Source: Lewinellaceae bacterium (GTDB lineage Bacteria > Bacteroidota > Bacteroidia > Chitinophagales > Saprospiraceae). Taken from it: a stretch of DNA of 64,000 nt. Position 1 is the stretch's first letter. Each line of letters begins with the position of its first letter. A program made the translations under genes and the position numbers. Location: positions 186,001 through 250,000 of the forward strand of contig JACJYM010000003.1 in assembly GCA_020636155.1 (NCBI GenBank), written 5' to 3'. Positions 51,086-59,268 of this stretch are shown here, piece by piece. Below the pieces are notes generated by a model that saw only the letters and a program-made list of their open reading frames with translations, ran no database searches and was not told the origin of the DNA.

Positions 51086-53350
51086 ATGAAGAAAAATGTG
51101 TTGTTGTCCTTCATGCTATTGTTTTATCTCCCTCTAATTTTGGTTTCACAGGTTTTAATTGACGAGAAATTTGATGATTGGTCAGATAAAACTTTAATTG
51201 CCCTGGAGGAGGGTGATGAGTTTCCGGGAGAACTGGGAATCGATGAATTGAAAGTCTATAATGATGACCAATACATCTATTTTTATGTCCGATTTAATCG
51301 CGAAATCAATTTTCAAGAAAGCAATAATTTCGCGATATATCTTGATCTTGACAATAATCCTTCGACTGGTTATTCTGTGAACGGCGTAGGTTCAGACTTG
51401 AGTTATACATTTGGATATAAAAGCGGTTTTTTTAATGTTGGAAGCCAAAGTTATTCCATCAAACACAAAGACGTAGGATTACTTTCATCACCTACCTTTT
51501 CTTCTGAAGAATTTGAAGTTGCCCTCAAGCGAAGTGGGGTAATTAATGGCATCACGTATAACATTTACGGAGAAATCGCCATTACCAGTACGGTCAATGC
51601 AGCCATTTACCTTGATAAATTACCAGATAATAGTGGTGGTTTTCACTATACCTTGAATGAGACTAATATATTGGAATTGCCTGAAGTTCAAATTGAAAAA
51701 TTTGATCAAAATGATGTAAGAATCATATCCTACAACTCGCTAAATGATGGTTTTTGGAATGGTGGAAGATTGCTTTATCAAAGAAATATGATTAAAGCTC
51801 TCTCACCGGATATTTTTGCGATGCAAGAAATCTACAACCACGATGATGCAGATCTTAAATCGGTCATGAATACAATCTTGCCATTACCTAATGGCCAATC
51901 ATGGTACACGGATTATATCTATCCTGATATTATCGTGGCAAGTAAATATCCCATCGTTGATGCATACTCCTTGAGTGGTAATGGTGCTTTTAAAATAAAG
52001 CTAGACAATAATCAAAATTTACTACTTATAAATTGTCACTTTGCATGCTGCGACAACAATGATACGAGACAAAACGAAGTGGATGAAATCATATCATTTA
52101 TACGGGAGGCAAAGCAAGGTGGAGCCGATATCCAAATCAATTTTGAAGATCCAGTGCTATTATGTGGTGATTTAAACTTAGTAGGTTATCAACAACAATT
52201 GACGACCTTAATTACAGGTGATATTGGGAATAATTCTGTCTATGGCCCGGATTCTCCGCCGGATTGGGATGGTTCATCTTGGGAAGATACAAAACCGCAT
52301 ACGATTGGTCTTCCTGCACTTTCGACTTGGTATGACGAGGGCTCCAATTACCCGAGTGGTAGGTTGGATTATTTTTTATATTCAGGCTCTGTAATGCAAT
52401 TGAAGAACAACTATGTTTTTAACACCAAGGGACTTTCTAGTAGCCAATTACAGGCATTAAACCTTTCTTCCACCGATAGCGATGTCGGTTCTGACCATCG
52501 ACCCGTCGTTGCCGACTTTGTATTTGCAAAACTTGAGACATTGGCTGTAGAAATTAGTTCTAAGGATGTGTTGTGCAATGGAGGAGCCACGGGATCGATT
52601 TCATTGAACATAACAGGTGGAGTAACGCCATATCAAGTAAAAATAAATGGTGTGGATTACGGTTTGAATTTAATGATTGAGAATTTATCGGCTGGTGACT
52701 ATCTAATGGAAATTGCGGATTCCGCTGGAAATCAAATAGATACAACCGTTACACTTGCTGAACCATCGGCCTTGGGATTCGTCATAGAAGCCATGAGTAC
52801 GAATGTTCTACTGGAAGGTTTTGGTGGAGTCGGCAGTTATCTTTACAGTGAGGGAGGAAATGATTACAATGCAAATAACTCTTTTTCAGTCGCTCCTTTT
52901 GAAAGTTATGTCTTTTATGTAAAAGATGCCAATGAATGCCAATATTCTACCACCTATCAACACCTTTATGATGGAGATTCTGATGGTTATTACCTAGGTG
53001 AGGATTGCGATGACAATAATGCTAGTATTCATCCGGGAGCCATAGATATTCCAGATAATGGTATTGATGAAGATTGTAGTGGAGCAGATTCTACAACGGC
53101 CGTAATTGACATTGATTTATCTGTACTGATGGTAAAACCTAATCCTGCGAAAGAAATTTTAAATATTTCTAATAATTCACAGGAAACGATCCAGGCAATT
53201 GTATTCTCTGAAATCGGTGAGATAATTAAGAAAATTGATGTCAATGTTGGCGATAATCGTGTCAATATCGCCGATTTAAATAGTGGGATTTATACTATTA
53301 ACTTTTACTTTAAGAAAGGAATCGTCGTACGAAGGATATTAAAATTGTAA
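51086..53350 (+). CDS. Secreted EEP-family enzyme with N-terminal beta domain, SprB-like repeat, MopE motif and T9SS sorting domain
   Basis: 754 residues, signal MKKNVLLSFMLLFYLPLILVSQ. Residues ~25-205 form a beta-sandwich resembling CBM9-like/DOMON modules (DDQYIYFYVRFNREINFQ). Residues ~208-480 are an EEP domain: IISYNSLND, DIFAMQEIYNH, LLLINCHFACCDNN, VLLCGDLNLVG and SDVGSDHRPVVADF. Next come one SprB-like repeat (VLCNGGATGSISLNITGG), a MopE-type metal-binding motif (DGDSDGYYLGEDCDDNNASI) and a type-A T9SS sorting domain (MVKPNPAKEILNI, LNSGIYTINFYF). It is predicted extracellular and may release phosphate from nucleic acids or lipids. It converges with arsS with 11 bases between stops. 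Confidence 0.88.
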   Translation: MKKNVLLSFMLLFYLPLILVSQVLIDEKFDDWSDKTLIALEEGDEFPGELGIDELKVYNDDQYIYFYVRFNREINFQESNNFAIYLDLDNNPSTGYSVNGVGSDLSYTFGYKSGFFNVGSQSYSIKHKDVGLLSSPTFSSEEFEVALKRSGVINGITYNIYGEIAITSTVNAAIYLDKLPDNSGGFHYTLNETNILELPEVQIEKFDQNDVRIISYNSLNDGFWNGGRLLYQRNMIKALSPDIFAMQEIYNHDDADLKSVMNTILPLPNGQSWYTDYIYPDIIVASKYPIVDAYSLSGNGAFKIKLDNNQNLLLINCHFACCDNNDTRQNEVDEIISFIREAKQGGADIQINFEDPVLLCGDLNLVGYQQQLTTLITGDIGNNSVYGPDSPPDWDGSSWEDTKPHTIGLPALSTWYDEGSNYPSGRLDYFLYSGSVMQLKNNYVFNTKGLSSSQLQALNLSSTDSDVGSDHRPVVADFVFAKLETLAVEISSKDVLCNGGATGSISLNITGGVTPYQVKINGVDYGLNLMIENLSAGDYLMEIADSAGNQIDTTVTLAEPSALGFVIEAMSTNVLLEGFGGVGSYLYSEGGNDYNANNSFSVAPFESYVFYVKDANECQYSTTYQHLYDGDSDGYYLGEDCDDNNASIHPGAIDIPDNGIDEDCSGADSTTAVIDIDLSVLMVKPNPAKEILNISNNSQETIQAIVFSEIGEIIKKIDVNVGDNRVNIADLNSGIYTINFYFKKGIVVRRILKL

Positions 53351-53352
53351 CA

Positions 53353-53377
53353 AGGGGAATATCAAACCAATTCCCCT
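53353..53377. terminator. Possible bidirectional terminator overlapping the arsS stop
   Basis: Stem AGGGGAAT / ATTCCCCT with a 9-base loop that contains the arsS stop codon. There is no T run on either side, so termination is uncertain. Confidence 0.35.
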
Positions 53378-54429
53378 CCACAGCTGCTTCCGGCGCCGGC
53401 TGTACATCCATAGCAATGTTCATTGATGATGACTTTTCGTTGATTGAGTTGTTGGACATCGAAATTTGAAATGTGCTGTGAATTACTCGCCACTTTTAAA
53501 TTGAGCATTTGATTAAAATCGCAGTCATACAGATTCCCATCCCAACTTACCGAGATGGTATTCTTGCACATTAACCCATCCAAAGTTGCCGGATTAAACG
53601 CATTGGCCAAGGTTTCCATATAATCCGTATAATTATCAGTTTCGATGAGATAGTCTAAAAATCGGCTAATTGGTAAGTTAGTGATGCAAAGGAGGTTGTG
53701 AAATTTGACATCATATCTGCGTAACAATTGCCTTTTGAACTCATTTTCAAGGGAACATTGAGACCCGGGCAAGAATGCACCGGAAGGATTATAGACCAAG
53801 TCAAGTTTTAAGTTATCTACAATACCATAACCCACTTTATTGAGCATTTGTAAGGCCGATATGCTGTCTTCAAAGACGCCGTCCCCCCTTTGCTTGTCGG
53901 TACGTGAAGCTGAGAAATAGGGTAGTGATGAAACAATGTGAACCTTGTTTTCGGCAAAAAACTCCGGTAAATCATAGTATTTGGGATTAGACCTAATTAT
54001 TGTAAGATTACACCGATTGATGATTTTTTTATTGAGTTTTCTTACCTCAGTTACAAACCATCTAAAGTTTACATTCATTTCAGGAGCACCTCCCGTGATG
54101 TCCACCGTATGTATAGAATCAACAGCCTTTATTATAAGCAAACACCTTTCCAAATCAGGCTTAGTCATTTGCTCTTCTTTTTTGTCAGGACCGGCATCGA
54201 CGTGACAATGAGCACAAGTTTGGTTGCATAACTTTCCGATATTAAGCTGAAATATCTCGACCGGTACTACATCAATATTTGGAACACCTACTTGAGCTAT
54301 TTTATCTTTAAACTTTACATAACTAGTGGGTAGCAATTCTTTTTTGTTAAGAATTTCTAATTGGAAAAAAGTGTTTGCTAGTTGATTTCCTGATGCGCTG
54401 AGTGATTTACTTCTTTGTTTAACCCCCAT
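53362..54429 (-). CDS. arsS: Arsenosugar biosynthesis radical SAM protein ArsS
   Basis: 355 residues. The radical-SAM cysteine motif is CNQTCAHC at residues 68-75 (C-x3-C-x2-C). FQLNIGKLCNQTCAHCH is followed by the HTVDITGGAPEMN block, a second strong stretch LKLDLVYNPSGAFLPGSQ and the C-terminal cysteine-rich CYGCTAGAGSSCGGELV, characteristic of ArsS. It adds a deoxyadenosyl group to dimethylarsenite to start arsenosugar synthesis. The next gene is its usual partner. ArsM and other pathway genes are not in the window. Confidence 0.93.
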   Translation of the reverse strand: MGVKQRSKSLSASGNQLANTFFQLEILNKKELLPTSYVKFKDKIAQVGVPNIDVVPVEIFQLNIGKLCNQTCAHCHVDAGPDKKEEQMTKPDLERCLLIIKAVDSIHTVDITGGAPEMNVNFRWFVTEVRKLNKKIINRCNLTIIRSNPKYYDLPEFFAENKVHIVSSLPYFSASRTDKQRGDGVFEDSISALQMLNKVGYGIVDNLKLDLVYNPSGAFLPGSQCSLENEFKRQLLRRYDVKFHNLLCITNLPISRFLDYLIETDNYTDYMETLANAFNPATLDGLMCKNTISVSWDGNLYDCDFNQMLNLKVASNSQHISNFDVQQLNQRKVIINEHCYGCTAGAGSSCGGELV

Positions 54430-54434
54430 GAAAA

Positions 54435-54773
54435 TTACATATTCATTTTTTCGGCGTGATTCATCATCTGAATTCCAAAGGCAAGAGTGGCTCCACCTTT
54501 AATCGCTGCGGCCACGTGTACGGCTTCCATCATTTGCTCTTCGTCTGCCCCTTTTTCAAGACAAGCAGTTGTATAGGCATCGATGCAATAGGGACACTGC
54601 ACGGTGTGAGCAACAGCCAAGGCAATCAGAGATTTTTCTCTTTCTGTAAGGGCGGTATCTCCAGAGAAAACTTCACCATACCAATCAAAAAATTTGGTAC
54701 CCATATCCTTTTGATACTTCGTGATTTCACCAAATTTTGCTAAGTCTTTAGGGTCAAAATATTTTTTTTCCAT
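54435..54773 (-). CDS. Arsenosugar biosynthesis-associated peroxidase-like (AhpD/CMD) protein
   Basis: 112 residues of the carboxymuconolactone decarboxylase/AhpD fold. The CPYC redox motif lies in AHTVQCPYCIDAYTTACLEKGADEEQMMEAVHVAA, followed by GGATLAFG. Known arsenosugar clusters place this gene beside arsS, and here they are 5 bases apart. It probably handles peroxide or reduces an intermediate; the exact role is unproven. A TAnnTTTG element sits 22 bases upstream, after the terminator of the peptidase gene. Confidence 0.88.
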   Translation of the reverse strand: MEKKYFDPKDLAKFGEITKYQKDMGTKFFDWYGEVFSGDTALTEREKSLIALAVAHTVQCPYCIDAYTTACLEKGADEEQMMEAVHVAAAIKGGATLAFGIQMMNHAEKMNM

Positions 54774-54795
54774 GTTATCAATATATTTGAAAATT

Positions 54796-54803
54796 CAAAA
54801 ATA
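54796..54803 (-). promoter_or_regulatory. Putative -7 element (TATTTTTG) for the arsenosugar gene pair
   Basis: Exact TAnnTTTG match on the minus strand, 22 bases upstream of the peroxidase-like ATG and downstream of the terminator of the preceding peptidase gene. Confidence 0.45.
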
Positions 54804-54829
54804 CACTTAAACTTTCTTCTTCTAAAAAT

Positions 54830-54863
54830 AAAGAGAGATGTTATTCTAACAACATCTCTCTTT
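54830..54863 (-). terminator. Rho-independent terminator of the S46 peptidase gene
   Basis: Perfect 13-bp stem AAAGAGAGATGTT / AACATCTCTCTTT, 8-base loop, with a T-rich tail on the minus strand. It starts 22 bases after the peptidase stop. Confidence 0.88.
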
Positions 54864-54885
54864 ATCTCAAATAATTCAAACGAAA

Positions 54886-56961
54886 TTATTTGTCCAATTC
54901 ATTCACCAATCTTTCCGCCTTATATATATACTTAAGTGCGGCATAGATACCTCCGGCATGGACTGAAACTGTTCTGTTTCCTACCTCATCAAAAATAAAA
55001 TTTCCAGGTAATGATTCAATATTTCCATCAAATATCAAACCCACGGCTTCTCTGTTTTTATTAATCAATGGACTACCAGAATTACCACCGATAATGTCAT
55101 TCGTGGAGATGCAATCCATAGGAGACATCAACAAGTCTAGAGAAGGATTTAACCATCTCTCCGGTAGATTCCAAGGGAACACTTTATTGTGACTATAATA
55201 CCGGTCGTATAAGCCAAAATAAGTCGTATGTACAGGGGCCGTCGTGCCATTGTAATCATATCCTTTCATCACACCGTCTGATATTCTAAGAGTAAATGTC
55301 GCATCAGGAGGAAGAGAAGTACCATATACATTGAATGCATGATTGGCAATCTTAGCTTCTAACATTTTTCTTTTTGAACCTGACATCTGAAATGCTTTCG
55401 ATGCTTCATAGAATTTTGGTACGATAGCTCTTGCCCCGACCAACATCATATCATCCTCTTTTATCGGTCTGTTTCCATCCTTTTCATTTGACATCATCAT
55501 TTTTTCGTTGGCTACAGCAGATTTTTGTTTTAGCATATCAACGTATTCATCCGTTGTCTTGCCCATCAACAAGTTGCTTATGGTATTATCGCCTGGGTAA
55601 ACAGAGGCCTGTGCTTCATCTAACCATACTTTGAACCACTCGAGTTCTTTGGGGTCATTAAATGCTGCTCTGTCATCTTCAATACTTTTTTTCAACTCCG
55701 CGATTTGGGAATCTGAATAATTGCCTGAATTAAGCATTTCATCCAGCTGATATACTTTATAATATAAATTGAATATTTTTCCACGTAGTGGAGATGGTGC
55801 AAGATCACTTACCGCCCATCCATAGGGATTTAGTAATTTGTATTCGTTTTCTAAAGCGACCCAATCAGAATCATCCCCAGTTTTACTTCTTATATAATTT
55901 TCCATGGCTACTTTTCTTTCAAATAGTTCAGGAGTATTGAGCCCTTTTAAAATTCCGGTATATGCTTTCATGGAATTAGCCACATTGGCAATGTTGTTTA
56001 ACAATTCCTGAGCTTCATATTCTTTGCTAGGATCAGACGCTATTTCATTGTATTCTTTCATCATCAATTCATTCCTGTGAGTTAAGAAAGCCACAGTACT
56101 CGGGAATCTGTAATCTCTGTCATATTCTAATTGTGCTACCGTTCGGTATCTTTCGGTTCTGCCTGGATTACCGACGACGAAAACAGGATCGCCTTCTTTT
56201 GCACCATTTTTGTTGAATTTCAAGAAGTTTTGCGATGTATTTAGCGGCTTACCATCTTTATCGTAAGCTCTCCAAAATGTCACATCTAAATTATATCTTG
56301 GATAAGTAAAATTGTCGGGATCACCACCAAAGAACCCCAATTCTAATTCGGGAATCATGACCAATCTGATATCATCAAATTTTTTGTATCCATAGACTGA
56401 ATATTTTCCACCAGAGTAATAGGTAACCACTTGTATCCTTAGATTTTCCCAGCCACTTTTCTCACCATACATTTTACTGATTTCGTCGAGGGCGGCTTGT
56501 GTAGCGGCTTCCATTCCATCATCCGATATACCTTTGGTTTTCTCCTTGACAAGATCAGTAACATCTGCTACTTGTATCAATTGCTCTACAAAAAGACCTT
56601 CTGCTCTTCTTTCATCGGCAAGTGTTTGTGCATAGAAACCATTTTTGTCAAAATTTTCTCCATCATGTTGTAATCCTACGACGACGTCGCGAGAGCAGTG
56701 GTGATTGGTCATGATCAGACCATCAGCTGATACAAATGAGGCACTACACCAACTGGCAAACCTCAAACTACTTTTTCTTACTGTATCAAACCAAGCATTG
56801 CCGGGTTCGAAGTTATAAGCTTCCTTAAACCATTCTTTAGGTGGGTTTTCAAATGTCCACATTTTTCCATAATCAAATGGATTAGGCGTCGATTCCTTCT
56901 GTGCATAGGTGCTTGAAAGAACAAAAACGAGTAGTAAAAACAACAAAGAAATTCTCTTCAT
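54886..56961 (-). CDS. S46 family dipeptidyl peptidase (DPP7-like)
   Basis: 691 residues. I chose the ATG at 56959-56961, since it begins the signal MKRISLLFLLLVFVLSSTYAQ; a longer frame reaches into ftsY. Catalytic His is in LIMTNHHCSRD (residues ~82-92), Ser in IIGGNSGSPLIN. The residue 18 positions after the catalytic Ser is Gly (GLIFDGNIE), which in the family favours DPP7-type broad or hydrophobic P1 preference over the Arg of DPP11; this uses spacing recalled from memory. It is a periplasmic enzyme that removes dipeptides from oligopeptides and supports peptide-based growth. It starts 13 bases after ftsY, so the two share a transcript. Confidence 0.93.
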   Translation of the reverse strand: MKRISLLFLLLVFVLSSTYAQKESTPNPFDYGKMWTFENPPKEWFKEAYNFEPGNAWFDTVRKSSLRFASWCSASFVSADGLIMTNHHCSRDVVVGLQHDGENFDKNGFYAQTLADERRAEGLFVEQLIQVADVTDLVKEKTKGISDDGMEAATQAALDEISKMYGEKSGWENLRIQVVTYYSGGKYSVYGYKKFDDIRLVMIPELELGFFGGDPDNFTYPRYNLDVTFWRAYDKDGKPLNTSQNFLKFNKNGAKEGDPVFVVGNPGRTERYRTVAQLEYDRDYRFPSTVAFLTHRNELMMKEYNEIASDPSKEYEAQELLNNIANVANSMKAYTGILKGLNTPELFERKVAMENYIRSKTGDDSDWVALENEYKLLNPYGWAVSDLAPSPLRGKIFNLYYKVYQLDEMLNSGNYSDSQIAELKKSIEDDRAAFNDPKELEWFKVWLDEAQASVYPGDNTISNLLMGKTTDEYVDMLKQKSAVANEKMMMSNEKDGNRPIKEDDMMLVGARAIVPKFYEASKAFQMSGSKRKMLEAKIANHAFNVYGTSLPPDATFTLRISDGVMKGYDYNGTTAPVHTTYFGLYDRYYSHNKVFPWNLPERWLNPSLDLLMSPMDCISTNDIIGGNSGSPLINKNREAVGLIFDGNIESLPGNFIFDEVGNRTVSVHAGGIYAALKYIYKAERLVNELDK

Positions 56962-56974
56962 AATATCGTGATTT

Positions 56975-57928
56975 TTATTTAAACAATGATTCAACAAAAG
57001 CTCTTTTATTAAACACTTGAAGTTGGTCAATACCTTCTCCGATACCTATATATTTGATAGGGATTTTGAATTGATCACTTATTCCAAGTACTACACCTCC
57101 TTTTGCTGTGCCGTCCAGCTTGGTTAATGCTATGGCTGTAACGTCTGTCGCTTCGGTAAATCTCTTAGCTTGCTCAATGGCATTCTGGCCTGTGGTGGCA
57201 TCTAGGACCAAAAGGACATCATGAGGTGCCCCGGGATATTTTTTATCAATGGATTTTTTAATTTTTGTAAGCTCATCCATCAGGTGCTTTTTGGTATGTA
57301 ACCTTCCGGCTGTATCGATGATGGCCACATCCAATTCCATATTTTGGGCAAATTGTACCGTTTCATAGGCTACGGCAGCAGGATCGGTATTCATGCCTTT
57401 GCTATAAAAGTATGCTCCTGTTCTATCAGCCCATATTTTTAATTGATCAACGGCAGCGGCTCTAAAAGTATCTCCAGCACCTAACACCACTGACTTACCC
57501 ATTTTCATGAGTTGATGGGTAAGTTTCCCTATGGTCGTGGTCTTTCCTACACCGTTTACTCCTACCACAAGCAAAACATACGGTTTGTGTTCGGCAGGTG
57601 GATTGAAGTCTTCGATGTCCACGGTGTTATTTTCCGACAATATAGAAATGATGACATTTTTGAGTATCTCATTGAGCTCATTTGTGTTGAGATACTTGTC
57701 AGCCGCTACTTTTTCTTCGAGTTTATCAATGATTTTTACGGTCGTGTCGAGTCCTACATCAGATGAAATCAAGATTTGCTCTAGGTCATCTAAAAACTCT
57801 TCGTCAACTTTTGATTTTCCCGCTACGGCTTTTGTTATCTGCCCAAAAATGCTGGTTTTTGTTTTTTCTAAACCGGCATCAAGCTCTTGTTCTTTATCTT
57901 TAGTGAAAAATTTTTTAAAAAAACTCAT
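56975..57928 (-). CDS. ftsY: Signal recognition particle receptor FtsY
   Basis: 317 residues, short form with little acidic domain. GTPase motifs: GVNGVGKTTTIGKL (P-loop, ~123-136), DTFRAAAVDQL, DTAGRLHTKKHLMDE and TKLDGTAKGG. The NG domain helices (QITKAVAGKSKVDEEFLDDL) come first. It docks SRP-ribosome complexes to the membrane. It is separated from DUF4295 upstream by a terminator-like hairpin. Confidence 0.97.
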   Translation of the reverse strand: MSFFKKFFTKDKEQELDAGLEKTKTSIFGQITKAVAGKSKVDEEFLDDLEQILISSDVGLDTTVKIIDKLEEKVAADKYLNTNELNEILKNVIISILSENNTVDIEDFNPPAEHKPYVLLVVGVNGVGKTTTIGKLTHQLMKMGKSVVLGAGDTFRAAAVDQLKIWADRTGAYFYSKGMNTDPAAVAYETVQFAQNMELDVAIIDTAGRLHTKKHLMDELTKIKKSIDKKYPGAPHDVLLVLDATTGQNAIEQAKRFTEATDVTAIALTKLDGTAKGGVVLGISDQFKIPIKYIGIGEGIDQLQVFNKRAFVESLFK

Positions 57929-57991
57929 ACTAGGATTGGTTCGGTATTCATTATTTTAGAAGTAATCAAAACGGGGTTTTATCAAAATAAA

Positions 57992-58030
57992 AAAGGGCAA
58001 TCCAAGTTATTTAAACTTAGATAACCCTTT
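57992..58030 (-). terminator. Terminator/attenuator between DUF4295 and ftsY
   Basis: On the minus strand AAAGGG and CCCTTT close a hairpin of about 39 bases with a second inner stem (AAGTT/AACTT), followed by a T run (CCCTTTTTTATTTTG). It lies 22 bases after the DUF4295 stop, so ribosomal-protein expression may be partly uncoupled from ftsY. Confidence 0.7.
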
Positions 58031-58052
58031 GATTATCAGTTAAAAGACAAAA

Positions 58053-58229
58053 TTATTTGTTTTCAGCGAAAAACTCTTTTACCTTGTCTTTATGAATTAT
58101 CATTTCTTTAAAAGTGTATTTTCCAGTCACAGGATCTTTGATGCTTTTAATTACTTTAGCATGATCTTTACCGGAACCTGCATTTGCTGCTCTTTGAGCT
58201 ACCCTTGCGTTTTTCGATACTTTAGCCAT
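58053..58229 (-). CDS. DUF4295 small basic protein
   Basis: 58 residues; ATG at 58227-58229, TAA at 58053-58055. Opening MAKVSKNARVAQRAANAGSG and the tail KVKEFFAENK, with SIKDPVTGKYTFKEMIIHKD between, match DUF4295, which in Bacteroidota sits between rpmG and ftsY. Its size, basic charge and gene order suggest a ribosomal or ribosome-bound protein; this is inference from the context. It begins 2 bases after rpmG. Confidence 0.88.
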   Translation of the reverse strand: MAKVSKNARVAQRAANAGSGKDHAKVIKSIKDPVTGKYTFKEMIIHKDKVKEFFAENK

Positions 58230-58231
58230 TA

Positions 58232-58420
58232 TTATTTAATTTCTTTGTGAACAGTATATTTTTTCAAGATAGGATTATACTTTTTAAGTTCTAATCTATC
58301 TGGCGTATTTTTTCTATTTTTTTGAGTGATATATCTGGATGTGCCAGGCATACCCGAAGCTTTATGCTCAGTACACTCAAGTATTATTTGTAATCTATTA
58401 CCTTTTGCCTTCTTTGCCAT
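58232..58420 (-). CDS. rpmG: Ribosomal protein bL33
   Basis: 62 residues, Lys/Arg-rich. MAKKAKGNRLQIILECTEHK, GTSRYITQKNRKNTPDRLEL and KKYNPILKKYTVHKE are typical bL33 sequence. It has one Cys, so it is the zinc-free form. It lies between rpmB and DUF4295 in the expected order. Confidence 0.97.
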   Translation of the reverse strand: MAKKAKGNRLQIILECTEHKASGMPGTSRYITQKNRKNTPDRLELKKYNPILKKYTVHKEIK

Positions 58421-58454
58421 TGCTTTTACTTTTTATTATAATGCTTGAGAAAAA

Positions 58455-58703
58455 TTAAAGTTTAATTCCAGTATCAAAACCTTTTGCATGTTGAGCTTTT
58501 AAGTATTCGTAAATACCTAATTTATTGATATTTCTCAATGCAGAGGTTGATATTTTTAAAGTCTCCCAACGATCCAATTCTGGAATATAGAATCTTTTTG
58601 TAATTAAATTAGGCAAAAATCTTCTTTTCGTTTTCTTGTTAGAGTGCGAAACCTTATTTCCTACTATTGGTCTCTTTCCTGTAAGCTGACATACTCGTGA
58701 CAT
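58455..58703 (-). CDS. rpmB: Ribosomal protein bL28
   Basis: 82 residues. Blocks MSRVCQLTGKRPIVGNKVSH, NKKTKRRFLPNLITKRFYIP and WETLKISTSALRNINKLGIY match bL28. It is first of the protein genes in the operon, 23 bases after the tRNA gene. Confidence 0.97.
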   Translation of the reverse strand: MSRVCQLTGKRPIVGNKVSHSNKKTKRRFLPNLITKRFYIPELDRWETLKISTSALRNINKLGIYEYLKAQHAKGFDTGIKL

Positions 58704-58726
58704 CTCAATTCTTTTTTTACATTTTG

Positions 58727-58800
58727 TGACTCCGGAAGGATTCGAACCTTCAACCGCCTGATCCGTAGTCAGGTACTCTATCCAATTAAGCTACGGAGCC
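58727..58800 (-). tRNA. tRNA-Arg (anticodon ACG)
   Basis: 74 bases on the minus strand with a complete cloverleaf: acceptor GGCTCCG/CGGAGTC (one G-T pair), anticodon loop CTACGGA with ACG at the anticodon, a CCTGA/TCAGG anticodon stem and a TTCGAAT T-loop. CCA is not encoded. It reads CGU/CGC/CGA after A34 deamination. It shares the promoter and transcript direction with rpmB. Confidence 0.95.
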
Positions 58801-58842
58801 GAATAGTTTTAATCCTCGGATTTACTTTTTTAAATAAGGCTG

Positions 58843-58872
58843 CAAAGATAAGACTTTTATTTATTCGTGCAA
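58843..58872 (-). promoter_or_regulatory. Promoter of tRNA-Arg/rpmB/rpmG/DUF4295 operon
   Basis: On the minus strand TTG (58872-58870), exactly 19 bases, then TATCTTTG (58850-58843): full match to the Bacteroidota TTG-N19-TAnnTTTG consensus. The tRNA 5' end is 42 bases downstream. It is the best-supported promoter in the window. Confidence 0.75.
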
Positions 58873-59268
58873 CTGTTTAAATAAATTTTTCTAAAATTTT
58901 CAATTCATTACAAATATGAAAAAAATGTATTTGTATAAAATTAGGAGACACAAATCTATAAATTTATTTTTCTTTATACTTATTTACTGACCCAGTGAGT
59001 TACATTCCATATAACTGACATTGATTGTCTGTTATATATCATCCCTCAAGATTAATCATCTCAGTGGTGTTCCGTGATTATCTATGACATGGACTGCTTC
59101 ATTTTTTTATTGTTATTTGGGTACTCTACTTCTTTTCCATTAACTTTGAATACTGATTAAAAAATTGTGATAGTTAAAAATTTGTCAAAATTTATGTATT
59201 ACAAAGACACTATTCATCTTAATACACGTATTCAATATTGAATCGAATAATTATTAATTATAGCAAGA
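58873..59268. other. Intergenic region between tRNA operon promoter and macroglobulin gene; possible degenerate fragment
   Basis: About 400 bases without an intact gene. On the minus strand between about 59157 and 59056 a frame reads VFKVNGKEVEYPNNNKK and, after a one-base shift in an A tract, EAVHVIDNHGTPLR and a stop. This could be a decayed gene end or chance. No promoter for the plus-strand macroglobulin gene was identified. Confidence 0.3.
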
